From Sporohalobacter salinus (GTDB lineage Bacteria; Bacillota; Halanaerobiia; Halobacteroidales; Acetohalobiaceae), in contig NZ_JAFBEG010000001.1 in assembly GCF_016908635.1 (NCBI RefSeq), positions 186,001 through 250,000 of the forward strand: a DNA stretch of 64,000 bases. Reading direction: 5' to 3'. Numbering within the stretch: the stretch's first letter is position 1; each line of letters begins with the position of its first letter. The notes under the pieces were generated by a model. It was given only the letters and a program-made list of their open reading frames with translations. It did no database searches and had not been told where the DNA came from. The position numbers and the translations under genes are program-made. Positions 35,715 through 44,712 of the stretch are shown in pieces.

Positions 35715-36710
35715 ATGGCTTTTAATCTAAAAGGTAGAAATTTTCTTTCACTATTGGACTTTAGTCGTAAAGAAATTAATTACTTATTAAAATTATCTGA
35801 GGATCTTAAAGACAAAAAGCGAGCTGGAATTAAGGGAGATAGATTAGAAGGAAAGAATATAGCATTGATTTTTGAAAAATCTTCAACTAGAACTCGTTGT
35901 GCTTTTACAGTAGGAGCTAGAGATGAAGGAGGAATGCCTGAATTCTTAGGAAAAGATGATATTCAGTTAGGAAAGAAAGAAACTGTAGCTGATACAGCTA
36001 GAGTTTTAGGTCGTATGTTTGATGGAATTCAGTTTAGAGGATTTGACCATGAAACAGTTGAGATTTTAGGAGAACATTCTGGAGTTCCAGTTTGGAATGG
36101 TTTAACAGATAAATATCATCCTACTCAAATTCTAGGAGACTTTTTGACAATTAAAGAAAACTTTGGTTGTTTAGAAGGGATTAACTTAACATATGTTGGC
36201 GATGGAAGGAATAATATGGCTAATTCTTTGATGACTGGCTCTGCTAAGCTTGGTCTAAATTACACTATTGTAGCTCCTAAGAAATTACACCCAGATGAGG
36301 ATTTAGTAGAAGAATGTAGAGAATTAGCAGAGGAATCTGGAGCAACAATTACAATTACAGATGATCCAGTTGAAGGAGTAAAAGGTGCAGATGCTCTTTA
36401 TACAGATGTATGGGCTTCAATGGGAGAAGAAGGAGATTTTGAAGAAAGAATTAAGCTGTTGAAACCATATCAAGTCAATATGGAGATGATAGAAAATACT
36501 GGTAATGAAGATGTGATCTTTTTACACTGTCTTCCAGCTTATCATAATACAGAAACTGAAAATGGTCAGAAAATTTACGAGGAGTATGGTATTAAAGAAA
36601 TGGAAGTTACAGATGAAGTATTTGAAAGTAAGTATTCTAGAGTCTTTGATGAAGCAGAAAATAGAATGCATACAATTAAAGCAGTGATGGTTGCTACTTT
36701 GGGTAAATAA
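35715..36710 (+). CDS. arcB: ornithine carbamoyltransferase, catabolic
   Basis: 331 residues. Carbamoyl-phosphate site SSTRTRCAF (STRT at 57-60), [11 protein letters not shown], ornithine site VWASMGEE and HCLPAYH are intact. In this operon it phosphorolyses citrulline to ornithine and carbamoyl phosphate. It lies 32 bases after arcA with GGGAGG ahead of ATG. The anabolic ArgF reaction is also possible, but context favours the catabolic direction. Confidence 0.96.
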   Translation: MAFNLKGRNFLSLLDFSRKEINYLLKLSEDLKDKKRAGIKGDRLEGKNIALIFEKSSTRTRCAFTVGARDEGGMPEFLGKDDIQLGKKETVADTARVLGRMFDGIQFRGFDHETVEILGEHSGVPVWNGLTDKYHPTQILGDFLTIKENFGCLEGINLTYVGDGRNNMANSLMTGSAKLGLNYTIVAPKKLHPDEDLVEECRELAEESGATITITDDPVEGVKGADALYTDVWASMGEEGDFEERIKLLKPYQVNMEMIENTGNEDVIFLHCLPAYHNTETENGQKIYEEYGIKEMEVTDEVFESKYSRVFDEAENRMHTIKAVMVATLGK

Positions 36711-36807
36711 TCAATTTGTAATGTGTTATGTTTGTTCTTAGTAAGATTTTGATTATTTACAATAGTACAAAATTTCAGAACATAATAGGAATAATAGGAG
36801 GAATAAT

Positions 36808-37737
36808 ATGGCAAGAATAGTTGTTGCTTTAGGGGGGAATGCCTTAGGGGATACCCCACAAGAACAGCGAAAAGCAGTTGAAAATACTGCAGGTTCAATA
36901 GTTAATTTGATAAAAGAAGGACATGAAGTAATTTTAGCTCATGGTAATGGACCGCAAGTTGGAATGATTAATTTAGCTTTTGAAGATTCTTCTGCTAACG
37001 GTAGTGGGGTTCCAGAGATGCCATTTCCAGAATGTGGAGCAATGAGTCAAGGATATATAGGGTATCATTTGCAGAACGCAATAGGTGAAAAACTAGAAGA
37101 GGAGAATGTTGATAGATCGATTGCTTCTGTAGTGACCCAAGTAATTGTGGATGAAAATGATGATGCTTTTGATAATCCAACTAAACCAGTTGGTAGTTTT
37201 TATTCAAAAGAAAAAGCTGAAGAATTAGAGAAAGAAAAAGGCTATAACATGATAGAGGATTCAGGAAGAGGATATAGAAGAGTAGTACCAAGTCCAATTC
37301 CAGTTGATATTGCTGAAAAAGAAGTTTTAAAAACCTTAGTAGATGATAATCATTTAGTAATTGCCTGTGGTGGAGGTGGGGTTCCTGTTGTTAGAGAAGG
37401 TTCTAAATTAAAAGGAGTTCCAGCCGTAATTGATAAAGATTTTGCAAGTGAAAAGTTAGCTGAAATTTTAGATGCTGATATGTTGGTTATTTTAACAGCA
37501 GTAGAGCAAGTTGCTCTTAATTTTGGTCAAGAAAATGAAGAATGGCTTTCTAAAATGGATACGGAGATGGCAAAAGAATATTGTAAAGAAGGTCATTTTG
37601 CTGAAGGAAGTATGCTGCCTAAAGTAGAAGCTGGAATAAAGTTTGCTGAATGCGACAGTAATAATAAAACACTAATTACTTGTTTAGAAAAGGCTAAGGA
37701 TGGATTGGATGGGAAAACTGGAACTGTTATTGCTTAA
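36808..37737 (+). CDS. arcC: carbamate kinase
   Basis: 309 residues, standard length. Motifs: VVALGGNALG at the N terminus, LAHGNGPQVGMI, FPECGAMSQGYIGY, GRGYRRVVPSPIP, ACGGGGVPVV, KDFASEKLAEILDAD and EGSMLPKVEAGI. It makes ATP from carbamoyl phosphate and ADP, the energy-yielding step. It is 97 bases after arcB with TAGGAGGA before ATG. Confidence 0.96.
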   Translation: MARIVVALGGNALGDTPQEQRKAVENTAGSIVNLIKEGHEVILAHGNGPQVGMINLAFEDSSANGSGVPEMPFPECGAMSQGYIGYHLQNAIGEKLEEENVDRSIASVVTQVIVDENDDAFDNPTKPVGSFYSKEKAEELEKEKGYNMIEDSGRGYRRVVPSPIPVDIAEKEVLKTLVDDNHLVIACGGGGVPVVREGSKLKGVPAVIDKDFASEKLAEILDADMLVILTAVEQVALNFGQENEEWLSKMDTEMAKEYCKEGHFAEGSMLPKVEAGIKFAECDSNNKTLITCLEKAKDGLDGKTGTVIA

Positions 37738-37748
37738 GGTTTCTAACA

Positions 37749-37816
37749 GGTAATTAATTTTGACTTAAAGGAGTGTGGAACCAGCCTTAAAAAGGGGGGC
37801 CTCACTCCTAATTACC
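37749..37816 (+). ncRNA. structured intercistronic RNA element between arcC and the aminopeptidase gene
   Basis: Two nested stems: GGTAATT (37749-37755) with AATTACC (37810-37816), and AGGAGTG (37769-37775) with CACTCCT (37803-37809). The right arms are contiguous; the left arms are separated by a 13-base bulge. The enclosed 27 bases can form a further CCTT/AAGG stem. It matches no riboswitch class I recognise. It may be a processing, stability or regulatory element for the downstream genes. Confidence 0.5.
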
Positions 37817-37839
37817 ATAGTGTAATTGGGGGATAATTT

Positions 37840-38793
37840 ATGAATGAATTAGAAGAAGCGGCTAAAACGGTAATTGAAGATTGTATGGATATTAGTGAAG
37901 AGGAAACAGTGTTAATAGTTACAGATGATTATTTATTTGAGGTGGGACAAGTATTATTTGAATTAGCTAAGACAAGAGCAAAAGAAGCGGTTTTAACAGA
38001 AATTACTATCAGAGAAAATGATGGAGAAGAACCTCCTGCTGAAGTCTCTGAATTAATGCAGCAATTTGATGTAATCTTATTACCTACTTATAAATCTTTA
38101 TCTCATACTCAAGCTCGACAAAAAGCTAATAAAGCTGGAGCTAGAATAGCTAGTCTTCCTGAAGTGACTATGGAAGTTATGGAAGATACGCTAACTGTTA
38201 ATTATCACAAAATTAAAGATAGAAGTTTAAAGTTAGCAGAAAAATTAGAGCAGGCAGAAACTGCAAAGGTAATAGCTCCTAATGGTACGAATATAGAGAT
38301 GTCTATTAATGGTCGGTCTGGTCATCCGGATACAGGTATTTATCACAATAGTGGTGATTTTGGTAATTTACCAGCTGGAGAGGCTTATATAGCTCCAGTT
38401 GAGGGAACTGCAACTGGTAAATTTGTTGTAGATGGTTCTATGAGTGGAGCAGTTGTAAATACTGAAGAAATAGAATTAATAGTTGAAGATGGTTATGTTG
38501 TAGATATAAAAGGAAAGGAAGCAGCTAGTGATTTAGAGAAAGTAGTGAACCAATATGGTAAAAAAGCAAAGAATATTGCTGAGTTGGGAATTGGAACTAA
38601 TGACCAAGCAAAATTATGTGGAAATATAACAGTAGATGAAAAGATTATGGGCACAATACATATAGCAATTGGTGATAATATGGCTTTTGGTGGAAAAGTA
38701 GAAGTAGATTCTCATTTAGATGGGATCATTACAAATCCAACCCTAGAATTAGATGGAGAAATAATAATGGAAGAGGGTAATTTAAAATTATAA
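37840..38793 (+). CDS. M29-like aminopeptidase
   Basis: 317 residues. Related to the thermophilic aminopeptidase (M29) group: metal-ligand Glu residues in the GEAYIAPVEGTATG segment and near IAELGIGTN, then GTIHIAIGDNMAFGG and the HLDGI segment with further His/Asp ligands. It probably releases N-terminal residues from peptides. Its place between arcC and a transporter suggests it supplies arginine from peptides, an inference from context. GGGGG precedes ATG. Confidence 0.82.
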   Translation: MNELEEAAKTVIEDCMDISEEETVLIVTDDYLFEVGQVLFELAKTRAKEAVLTEITIRENDGEEPPAEVSELMQQFDVILLPTYKSLSHTQARQKANKAGARIASLPEVTMEVMEDTLTVNYHKIKDRSLKLAEKLEQAETAKVIAPNGTNIEMSINGRSGHPDTGIYHNSGDFGNLPAGEAYIAPVEGTATGKFVVDGSMSGAVVNTEEIELIVEDGYVVDIKGKEAASDLEKVVNQYGKKAKNIAELGIGTNDQAKLCGNITVDEKIMGTIHIAIGDNMAFGGKVEVDSHLDGIITNPTLELDGEIIMEEGNLKL

Positions 38794-38963
38794 TTTCATG
38801 ATAATGTAAGGTTTAATTTATTTTAAAAGTAAAAAAGATTACTAATTTGTTGGGAAATTTTTTAAGTATTATTTAAAAAGGATTACTTTAGTGTTTAAAT
38901 ATATATAGGGATACTACTTATTTATGGAGGCTTATAAAATCCAATTGTGAAGGGAGAATAGAA

Positions 38964-40376
38964 ATGTTTTCTTTAAAAGATTTTAAAATGCCTAGTGCAT
39001 ATACTATACTTATAACTCTTATTATAGTTGTAGCTTTATTAACTTGGATTGTGCCAGCAGGTAAATATCAACAACAAAACGGGAAACCAGTTCCTGAAAC
39101 TTATCATCAAGTAGAACAGAATCCTCAAGGAATATTTGAAATTATCATGGCTCCAGTGAGAGGTTTTCATGATGCAATCGGTGTATCTTTTTTTATTCTT
39201 GTCATTGGAGGTTATTTGGGAATAGTAATGGAAACTGGAGCGATAGATTCTGGAATAGCTCATATCACTAGAGCCTTAAAGGGAAAAGAAAAATGGATGA
39301 TTCCAATTTTGATGATAGCTTTTGGATTAGGTGGAACTTCTTTTGGAATGTGTGAAGAAACTATAGCCTTTTATCCGTTGGTTATACCAGTATTTTTAGC
39401 TGCTGGTTATGATGTAGTTACTGCTGTATCAGTTATTCTTTTAGGGGCAGGTGTTGGATGTTTAGGTTCAACTGTTAATCCTTTTGCTACAGGAATAGCT
39501 TCTGGATTTGCTAAAGTTTCAATTGGAGAAGGAATAGGGCTTAGGCTTTTAATTTTAGTAGTGTTAGAAGCAATAGCTATTTATTATGTAATGAAATATG
39601 CCGATAAAGTGAAAAAAGATCCTTCAAAATCAATTGTTTATGATTTAAGAGAACGAAATCGAAAACATTTTCTTCATTCTGAATCCCAAGATGAGAATGA
39701 ATTTCCTGAGTTAACAGGTAAAAGAAAGTTGATTTTGGGTTTGTTTTCAATTTCATTTTTAGTGATGATATTTGGTGTAATTCCGTTCGAAGATATAGGG
39801 ATTACTTTTCTTCCTACATTAGGATGGTGGTTTAAAGAATTAACAGCTTTATTTTTTGTATCAGCTTTAGTAGTAGGTTTAGCAGGAGGTTTAAGTGAAG
39901 GAGAAATAGTTTCATCATTTATTGAGGGAGCTCGTGATTTATTGGGAGTTGCCTTTATTGTTGGTATATCTAGAGGTATAACTGTTGTAATGGATCATGG
40001 TCATATTTCAGCTACCTTTCTGCATTGGGGAGAAAGTACTCTTTCTCAGTTAGGTGAAATACCATTTATTATATTTACTTATTTATTTTACATTCCATTA
40101 TCCTTTTTGGTGCCTTCTACTTCTGGATTAGCTACATTATCTATGCCTATTATGGCTCCTATTGGAGAATTTGCAGGTGTTGGTAGAGAGCTAGTTGTTA
40201 CAATTTATCAGTCTTCAGTAGGAATTGTTAACTTATTTACTCCAACAAGTGGAGTAGTAATGGGAGCTTTGGCTATTGCTAAGTTACCTTATGATCGCTG
40301 GATAAAACATGTTTGGAAATTAGTAGGTATTTTGATAGTAGCAAATATTATTTTATTATCTATTGGAACTATATAA
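38964..40376 (+). CDS. YfcC-family transporter, candidate arginine/ornithine antiporter
   Basis: 470 residues with about twelve membrane segments and a charged central loop (about 205-250). The N-terminal ITLIIVVALLTWIVPAGKYQ, FGLGGTSFGMCEETIAFYPL, LGAGVGCLGSTVNPF, and LVPSTSGLATLSMPIMAP motifs are typical of the YfcC/ArcD-like group of Na+ or amino-acid carriers. At the end of the arc operon it is likely the arginine/ornithine exchanger, as other ArcD families are absent here. It is closed by a strong terminator. The substrate is inferred. Confidence 0.83.
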   Translation: MFSLKDFKMPSAYTILITLIIVVALLTWIVPAGKYQQQNGKPVPETYHQVEQNPQGIFEIIMAPVRGFHDAIGVSFFILVIGGYLGIVMETGAIDSGIAHITRALKGKEKWMIPILMIAFGLGGTSFGMCEETIAFYPLVIPVFLAAGYDVVTAVSVILLGAGVGCLGSTVNPFATGIASGFAKVSIGEGIGLRLLILVVLEAIAIYYVMKYADKVKKDPSKSIVYDLRERNRKHFLHSESQDENEFPELTGKRKLILGLFSISFLVMIFGVIPFEDIGITFLPTLGWWFKELTALFFVSALVVGLAGGLSEGEIVSSFIEGARDLLGVAFIVGISRGITVVMDHGHISATFLHWGESTLSQLGEIPFIIFTYLFYIPLSFLVPSTSGLATLSMPIMAPIGEFAGVGRELVVTIYQSSVGIVNLFTPTSGVVMGALAIAKLPYDRWIKHVWKLVGILIVANIILLSIGTI

Positions 40377-40402
40377 ATTTCATTTAATATGTGGTGAGAA
40401 TA

Positions 40403-40435
40403 AATATAGGGGTAATATTACCCCTATATTTTTTG
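40403..40435 (+). terminator. strong terminator of the arc operon
   Basis: Perfect inverted repeat with 14-base arms at 40403-40416 (AATATAGGGGTAAT) and 40417-40430 (ATTACCCCTATATT), followed by a T-run to 40434. Confidence 0.93.
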
Positions 40436-40542
40436 TTATATAGTTTAGAGTTAAGATTATGTACTAAAAATCATTCATTATAATAGTAATTATTTACTTT
40501 TTTAGATATAATTTAGTTATAAGATAAAAGGAGGGGGTAAAG

Positions 40543-41001
40543 TTGAATGAAAGGCAGTCTGAAATTCTAAATATAATTCGAAATGAAACAGTTAATACTC
40601 AACGTGAGTTAGTTGAAAAATTACATAAAAGAGGTATTAGAGCTACTCAATCTACCGTATCTCGTGACATTAAAAGATTATCTTTGGTAAAAATTATTGA
40701 TCAAAATGGGGAATATAGGTATACTATTCCAGAGTCTGATTCAGGTCAGGAAAAAAAAGGATGGATGAAAAAAGTAATTGATGATTTTGCACTAGAAGTT
40801 AATATCTCTAATAATTTAATAATTATAGATAGTTTGCCTGGATCAGCTGATACATTAGGAGCAGCAATAGATCAAGTTGATTTTAGTGAAGTAATTGGGA
40901 CAGTAGCTGGAGATGATACATTACTTTTGGTAATAAAACCTCCCGAAAAAGCTAAAAAACTTTATAATGAATTTAAAATGATGATTGAGAAAAACTATTG
41001 A
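40543..41001 (+). CDS. argR: arginine repressor
   Basis: 152 residues from TTG 40543, GGAGGGGG upstream. N-terminal winged helix with TQRELVEKLHKRGIRATQSTVSRDIKRLSLVK, and C-terminal arginine-binding/oligomerisation domain with IDSLPGSADTLGAAIDQ and GTVAGDDTLLLV. It controls arginine synthesis and catabolism in response to arginine. It lies between the arc operon and argS, and the argS start is only 15 bases after it. Confidence 0.95.
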   Translation: MNERQSEILNIIRNETVNTQRELVEKLHKRGIRATQSTVSRDIKRLSLVKIIDQNGEYRYTIPESDSGQEKKGWMKKVIDDFALEVNISNNLIIIDSLPGSADTLGAAIDQVDFSEVIGTVAGDDTLLLVIKPPEKAKKLYNEFKMMIEKNY

Positions 41002-41016
41002 TAGAGGAGGTAAAAT

Positions 41017-42687
41017 ATGTCTTTTATATTTGAAATTGAAAGAAAATTAAAAGAAAAATTAAGAGAAGCAATCAAAAGATCAGTGGGATTAGAGATTGAA
41101 GAAATACCAACTATTAAGTTAGAGGATCCCCGAGAAGAAAAACATGGTGATTATGCTACTAATATTGCAATGGTTTTATCCGGTAAAAGTGAGAAATCAT
41201 CACGGAAAATTGCAACTGAGATTTCAAATAATCTAGAAAATTTCAATTATTTATCAAAAGTTAAAGTAGCAGGACCAGGTTTTATTAATTTTTATCTTAA
41301 AAATGATTGGTTATATGAAGTGTTAACAGAAATTAAAGAAAAAGGAATGGATTATGGTAGAGTTAATGTAGGAGAAGGGGAAAAAGTACAAGTAGAATTT
41401 GTTAGTGTTAATCCAACTGGCCCCTTACATGTTGGGCATGGACGAGGAGCGGTAGTAGGAGATGTGCTAGCTAATCTTTTAGATGTTGCTGGCTATGAAG
41501 TTAGTAAAGAATATCTTATAAATGATGCTGGTAATCAGATGGATATGTTGGGTAGATCAGTAGCAGTGAGATATCAACAATTGTTAGGAAAGGAAGTTTC
41601 TTTTCTGGAAGAGGGATATAGAGGAAGTTATATTGAAGATATAGCAGAAGAAATTAGAATTAAAAATGGGGATGAATATTTAGAAAAGGCTAACAATGAT
41701 GAAATTGAATATTTTCGAGAGTATGCTTATGATAAAATGCTGAATAGAATTAAGCAAACAGTAAATGAGTTTGGAATAAGTTTTGATAACTGGTTTAGTG
41801 AAAGAAGTTTACATCCTGAAGCAATTGAAGAGGTTGTACAAGAGTTAAAAGAAGTCGAATATATTTATGAAGAAGATGGAGCTTTATGGTTTAAATCTAC
41901 TGAATTTGGCGATGATAAGGATCGAGTAGTGATAAAGTCTGATGGTTCTCCTACTTATTTTGCTGCGGATATCGCATATCATAAGAATAAATTTGAACGA
42001 GGATTTGATAAAGTAATAAATATTTGGGGAGCAGATCATCATAGTCATGTAGATAGAATGAAAGCAGTAGTTGAAGCTTTAGGATATGATACTGAATCTT
42101 TATCAATTATTTTAGTACAAATGGTTACATTATTTGAAGATGGAAATGAGGTGCAGATGTCAAAACGAGCTGGTGAATTTATTACTTTGCAGGATGTAAT
42201 TGATGAAGTAGGAGTTGACGTGGCTAGGTATTTTTATATTATGCGAGATACGGATAGTCAACTAGATTTTGATTTAGAACTTGCTAAACAAGAATCTACT
42301 AATAATCCTATTTATTATGTCCAATATGCTCATGCGAGAATCTGTAGTTTATTAGAAAAAAAAGAAAATGAAAATGTTAAATTGCCTGATATTGAAGAGA
42401 TAGATTTAACAAATTTACAGGCAGAAGAAGAGATAGATTTACTTAATAAATTAGCTTCCTATCCAAAAGAAATTTCAAAATGTGCTAAAACTAAAGAGCC
42501 TCATCATTTAGCTCAATTTGTTTATGATTTAGCCTCTAAATTTCATAGTTTCTATAATAAATGTCCAGTTATACTTAATGATAAAGAAGTGATGTATGCT
42601 AGATTGCATTTAGTTATAGCATGTAAGCAAATATTAAAGGATATACTTGAGAATTTATTAGGCATTTCTGCTCCTGAAAAAATGTAA
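41017..42687 (+). CDS. argS: arginyl-tRNA synthetase
   Basis: 556 residues, class I. HIGH-type motif HVGHG in NPTGPLHVGHGRGAVVGD, KMSKS-type motif QMSKRAGEF, N-terminal additional domain (EDPREEKHGDYATNIAM) and DALR anticodon domain at the C terminus (YVQYAHARICSLL onward). It attaches arginine to tRNA. Co-transcribed with argR, so arginine charging and repression may be linked. Confidence 0.97.
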   Translation: MSFIFEIERKLKEKLREAIKRSVGLEIEEIPTIKLEDPREEKHGDYATNIAMVLSGKSEKSSRKIATEISNNLENFNYLSKVKVAGPGFINFYLKNDWLYEVLTEIKEKGMDYGRVNVGEGEKVQVEFVSVNPTGPLHVGHGRGAVVGDVLANLLDVAGYEVSKEYLINDAGNQMDMLGRSVAVRYQQLLGKEVSFLEEGYRGSYIEDIAEEIRIKNGDEYLEKANNDEIEYFREYAYDKMLNRIKQTVNEFGISFDNWFSERSLHPEAIEEVVQELKEVEYIYEEDGALWFKSTEFGDDKDRVVIKSDGSPTYFAADIAYHKNKFERGFDKVINIWGADHHSHVDRMKAVVEALGYDTESLSIILVQMVTLFEDGNEVQMSKRAGEFITLQDVIDEVGVDVARYFYIMRDTDSQLDFDLELAKQESTNNPIYYVQYAHARICSLLEKKENENVKLPDIEEIDLTNLQAEEEIDLLNKLASYPKEISKCAKTKEPHHLAQFVYDLASKFHSFYNKCPVILNDKEVMYARLHLVIACKQILKDILENLLGISAPEKM

Positions 42688-42715
42688 TTAAAACTAATTG
42701 AATTCATATTAATAT

Positions 42716-42753
42716 AAGCAGCTTAGTTCTAGTATACTAGAACTAAGCTGCTT
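42716..42753 (+). terminator. 38-base perfect palindrome after argS
   Basis: Nineteen-base arms (42716-42734 and 42735-42753) are fully complementary with no spacer, beginning AAGCAGCTTAGTTC. There is no T-run after the stem, so it may be a stability hairpin or terminator of an unusual sort. Confidence 0.7.
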
Positions 42754-43068
42754 TAGTAGTAGATAATTTAAATGATATCAAATTTATAAGTAATATTTTA
42801 AAATGGAAAGAACTTAATTGTATTTTTTATTATTTACTTATATATTCTATTTAAATATACTATAGTTTATTAAAAAATAATATAAATCCCCTTGAATAGG
42901 TTGGATATTAATGTTAAGTTTTGATAAAATATTTATAGTTTGGTTTTCTTTTTGACCTATTCTGATTTTTGCAAAATGATAATAGTTAATTATTTGTAAA
43001 TAATCAGCTATGACATAACATAATATAAGATTGGGAATAAATTAAAAACTATTAGGAGGGAGAATATA
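42754..43068. other. AT-rich spacer before pgi
   Basis: About 315 bases with no supported gene; only scattered A/T-rich promoter-like hexamers. The pgi ribosome site GGAGGGAG lies just before 43069. Confidence 0.5.
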
Positions 43069-44490
43069 ATGAGTAAGCCTAGATATCAGCAGGAAGAATG
43101 GCGGGAGAAGATGAAGATTAGATTGGATGTTAATAATATGTTTGCTAACCAGATAGGAGAGAAGCATGGTTTTACTCCAGAAGATATTAATAATTTAGAA
43201 AAAAGATTAGTAGCAGCTCATAAATCTATTAAAGAAGCAAAACAAGAGGGGAAATTAGGATTTATGGAACTGCCAGAGACACAAAAAGAAGTGGCTAATA
43301 AGATAAAAAAATTAGTAGCTGAAAAAAGAAATGAATTTGATAACTTTGTTGTATTAGGTATTGGTGGTTCTGCTCTAGGATCGATAGCGTTGCGAACAGC
43401 TTTTACTAATTCTTATGATCAAAAAGCACCTAGATTATTTATTTCTGATAATGTTGATCCAACTAAATTTAAAGAAATGTTAAAAACTTTAGACTTGGAA
43501 AAGACAGTTTTTAATGTAATTTCCAAATCGGGTGGAACAGCAGAAACTATGAGTCAGTTTTTGATTGCTCGTGATTTAGTAGCTAAAGAGCTAGGAGAAG
43601 ATAAAATAGCAGAACACTTTATTGCTACTACAAGTAAGGATTCTGGAAAATTAATTAAAATAGCGCAAAAAGAAGGCATGGAAACCTTTCATATTCCTGA
43701 TAATGTAGGAGGGAGATTTTCGGTTTTAACGCCTGTTGGTTTATTACCAGCTGCTTTCTGTGGTATTAATATAGAAGAATTATTAGCAGGAGCAGAATAT
43801 ATGGATCGTAGATGTGATACAGATGATATTTGGAAGAATCCTGCTTACTTGAATGCTACACTTCAATATTTGGCAGATCAAAACGGAAAAAGAATATCAG
43901 TTATGATGCCATATGTTGATAAATTAAAAGATATTGCTGATTGGTATCGACAGTTATGGGCTGAGTCTTTAGGGAAAGAAAAGAATAGAGAAGGAGATAT
44001 AGTGAATGTCGGTCCTACACCAATTAAAGCATTAGGAACTACTGACCAACATTCACAGGTTCAATTATATATGGCCGGTCCTTATGATAAGGTGATTACC
44101 TTTTTAACTGTTGATGATTATGGTGCAGAAGTAGAAATTCCTGAAGAATACAGTGAAATTGAGGAAGTTTCTTACTTAGGCGGACATACTTTGAATGAAT
44201 TAATTACTACAGAACAGACGGCAACAGAACTAGCTTTAACTAAAAGACAACGATTAAATGCTACTATTAATCTTCCGCGGGTAAATGAGTTTACTATTGG
44301 GCAGCTGTTCTATATGCTTGAATTACAAACTGCATTTGCTGGTGAATTATATAATATTAATGCATTTAATCAGCCAGGAGTAGAGTTAGGAAAGAATTAT
44401 ACTTATGGAGTATTGGGACGAAAAGATTATGAAGAGATGAAAGAAGAATATGAGTCAAGAACTCAAAAAGATGATAAATTAATTTTATAG
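43069..44490 (+). CDS. pgi: glucose-6-phosphate isomerase
   Basis: 473 residues. Motifs: VVLGIGGSALGSIALRTA, NVISKSGGTAETMSQFL (phosphate site), GGRFSVLTPVGLLPAA, WAESLGKE, TDQHSQVQLYMAGP and the C-terminal NQPGVELGKNY. It interconverts glucose-6-phosphate and fructose-6-phosphate in glycolysis. It is a lone gene with AT-rich spacers on both sides and no visible operon partner. Confidence 0.97.
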   Translation: MSKPRYQQEEWREKMKIRLDVNNMFANQIGEKHGFTPEDINNLEKRLVAAHKSIKEAKQEGKLGFMELPETQKEVANKIKKLVAEKRNEFDNFVVLGIGGSALGSIALRTAFTNSYDQKAPRLFISDNVDPTKFKEMLKTLDLEKTVFNVISKSGGTAETMSQFLIARDLVAKELGEDKIAEHFIATTSKDSGKLIKIAQKEGMETFHIPDNVGGRFSVLTPVGLLPAAFCGINIEELLAGAEYMDRRCDTDDIWKNPAYLNATLQYLADQNGKRISVMMPYVDKLKDIADWYRQLWAESLGKEKNREGDIVNVGPTPIKALGTTDQHSQVQLYMAGPYDKVITFLTVDDYGAEVEIPEEYSEIEEVSYLGGHTLNELITTEQTATELALTKRQRLNATINLPRVNEFTIGQLFYMLELQTAFAGELYNINAFNQPGVELGKNYTYGVLGRKDYEEMKEEYESRTQKDDKLIL

Positions 44491-44712
44491 ATAGCAAAAA
44501 TATAATATGTTGAGCATTTTTGATTCTGGAATTTTTTTCAATGTTAATTTTCTTATTCTAGGTTATAATACTACAAAAATGATATTAGAATTTTAATCAG
44601 TAAATTTTTTAGGAGAAGATTCAAAAATTAAAAAGGATTTGTTTGAATTTTAGTGAATAAGTTTATTAGGGCGATTAAAATAAGGAATTAGAATGATTTA
44701 GGAGGATAAAGA

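Noticed and set aside
37770-37809. T-box-like phrase TGGAACC with a terminator-like stem
   Set aside because: A T-box needs a specifier stem some 100-150 bases upstream; that space is the end of arcC, and no T-run follows the stem.
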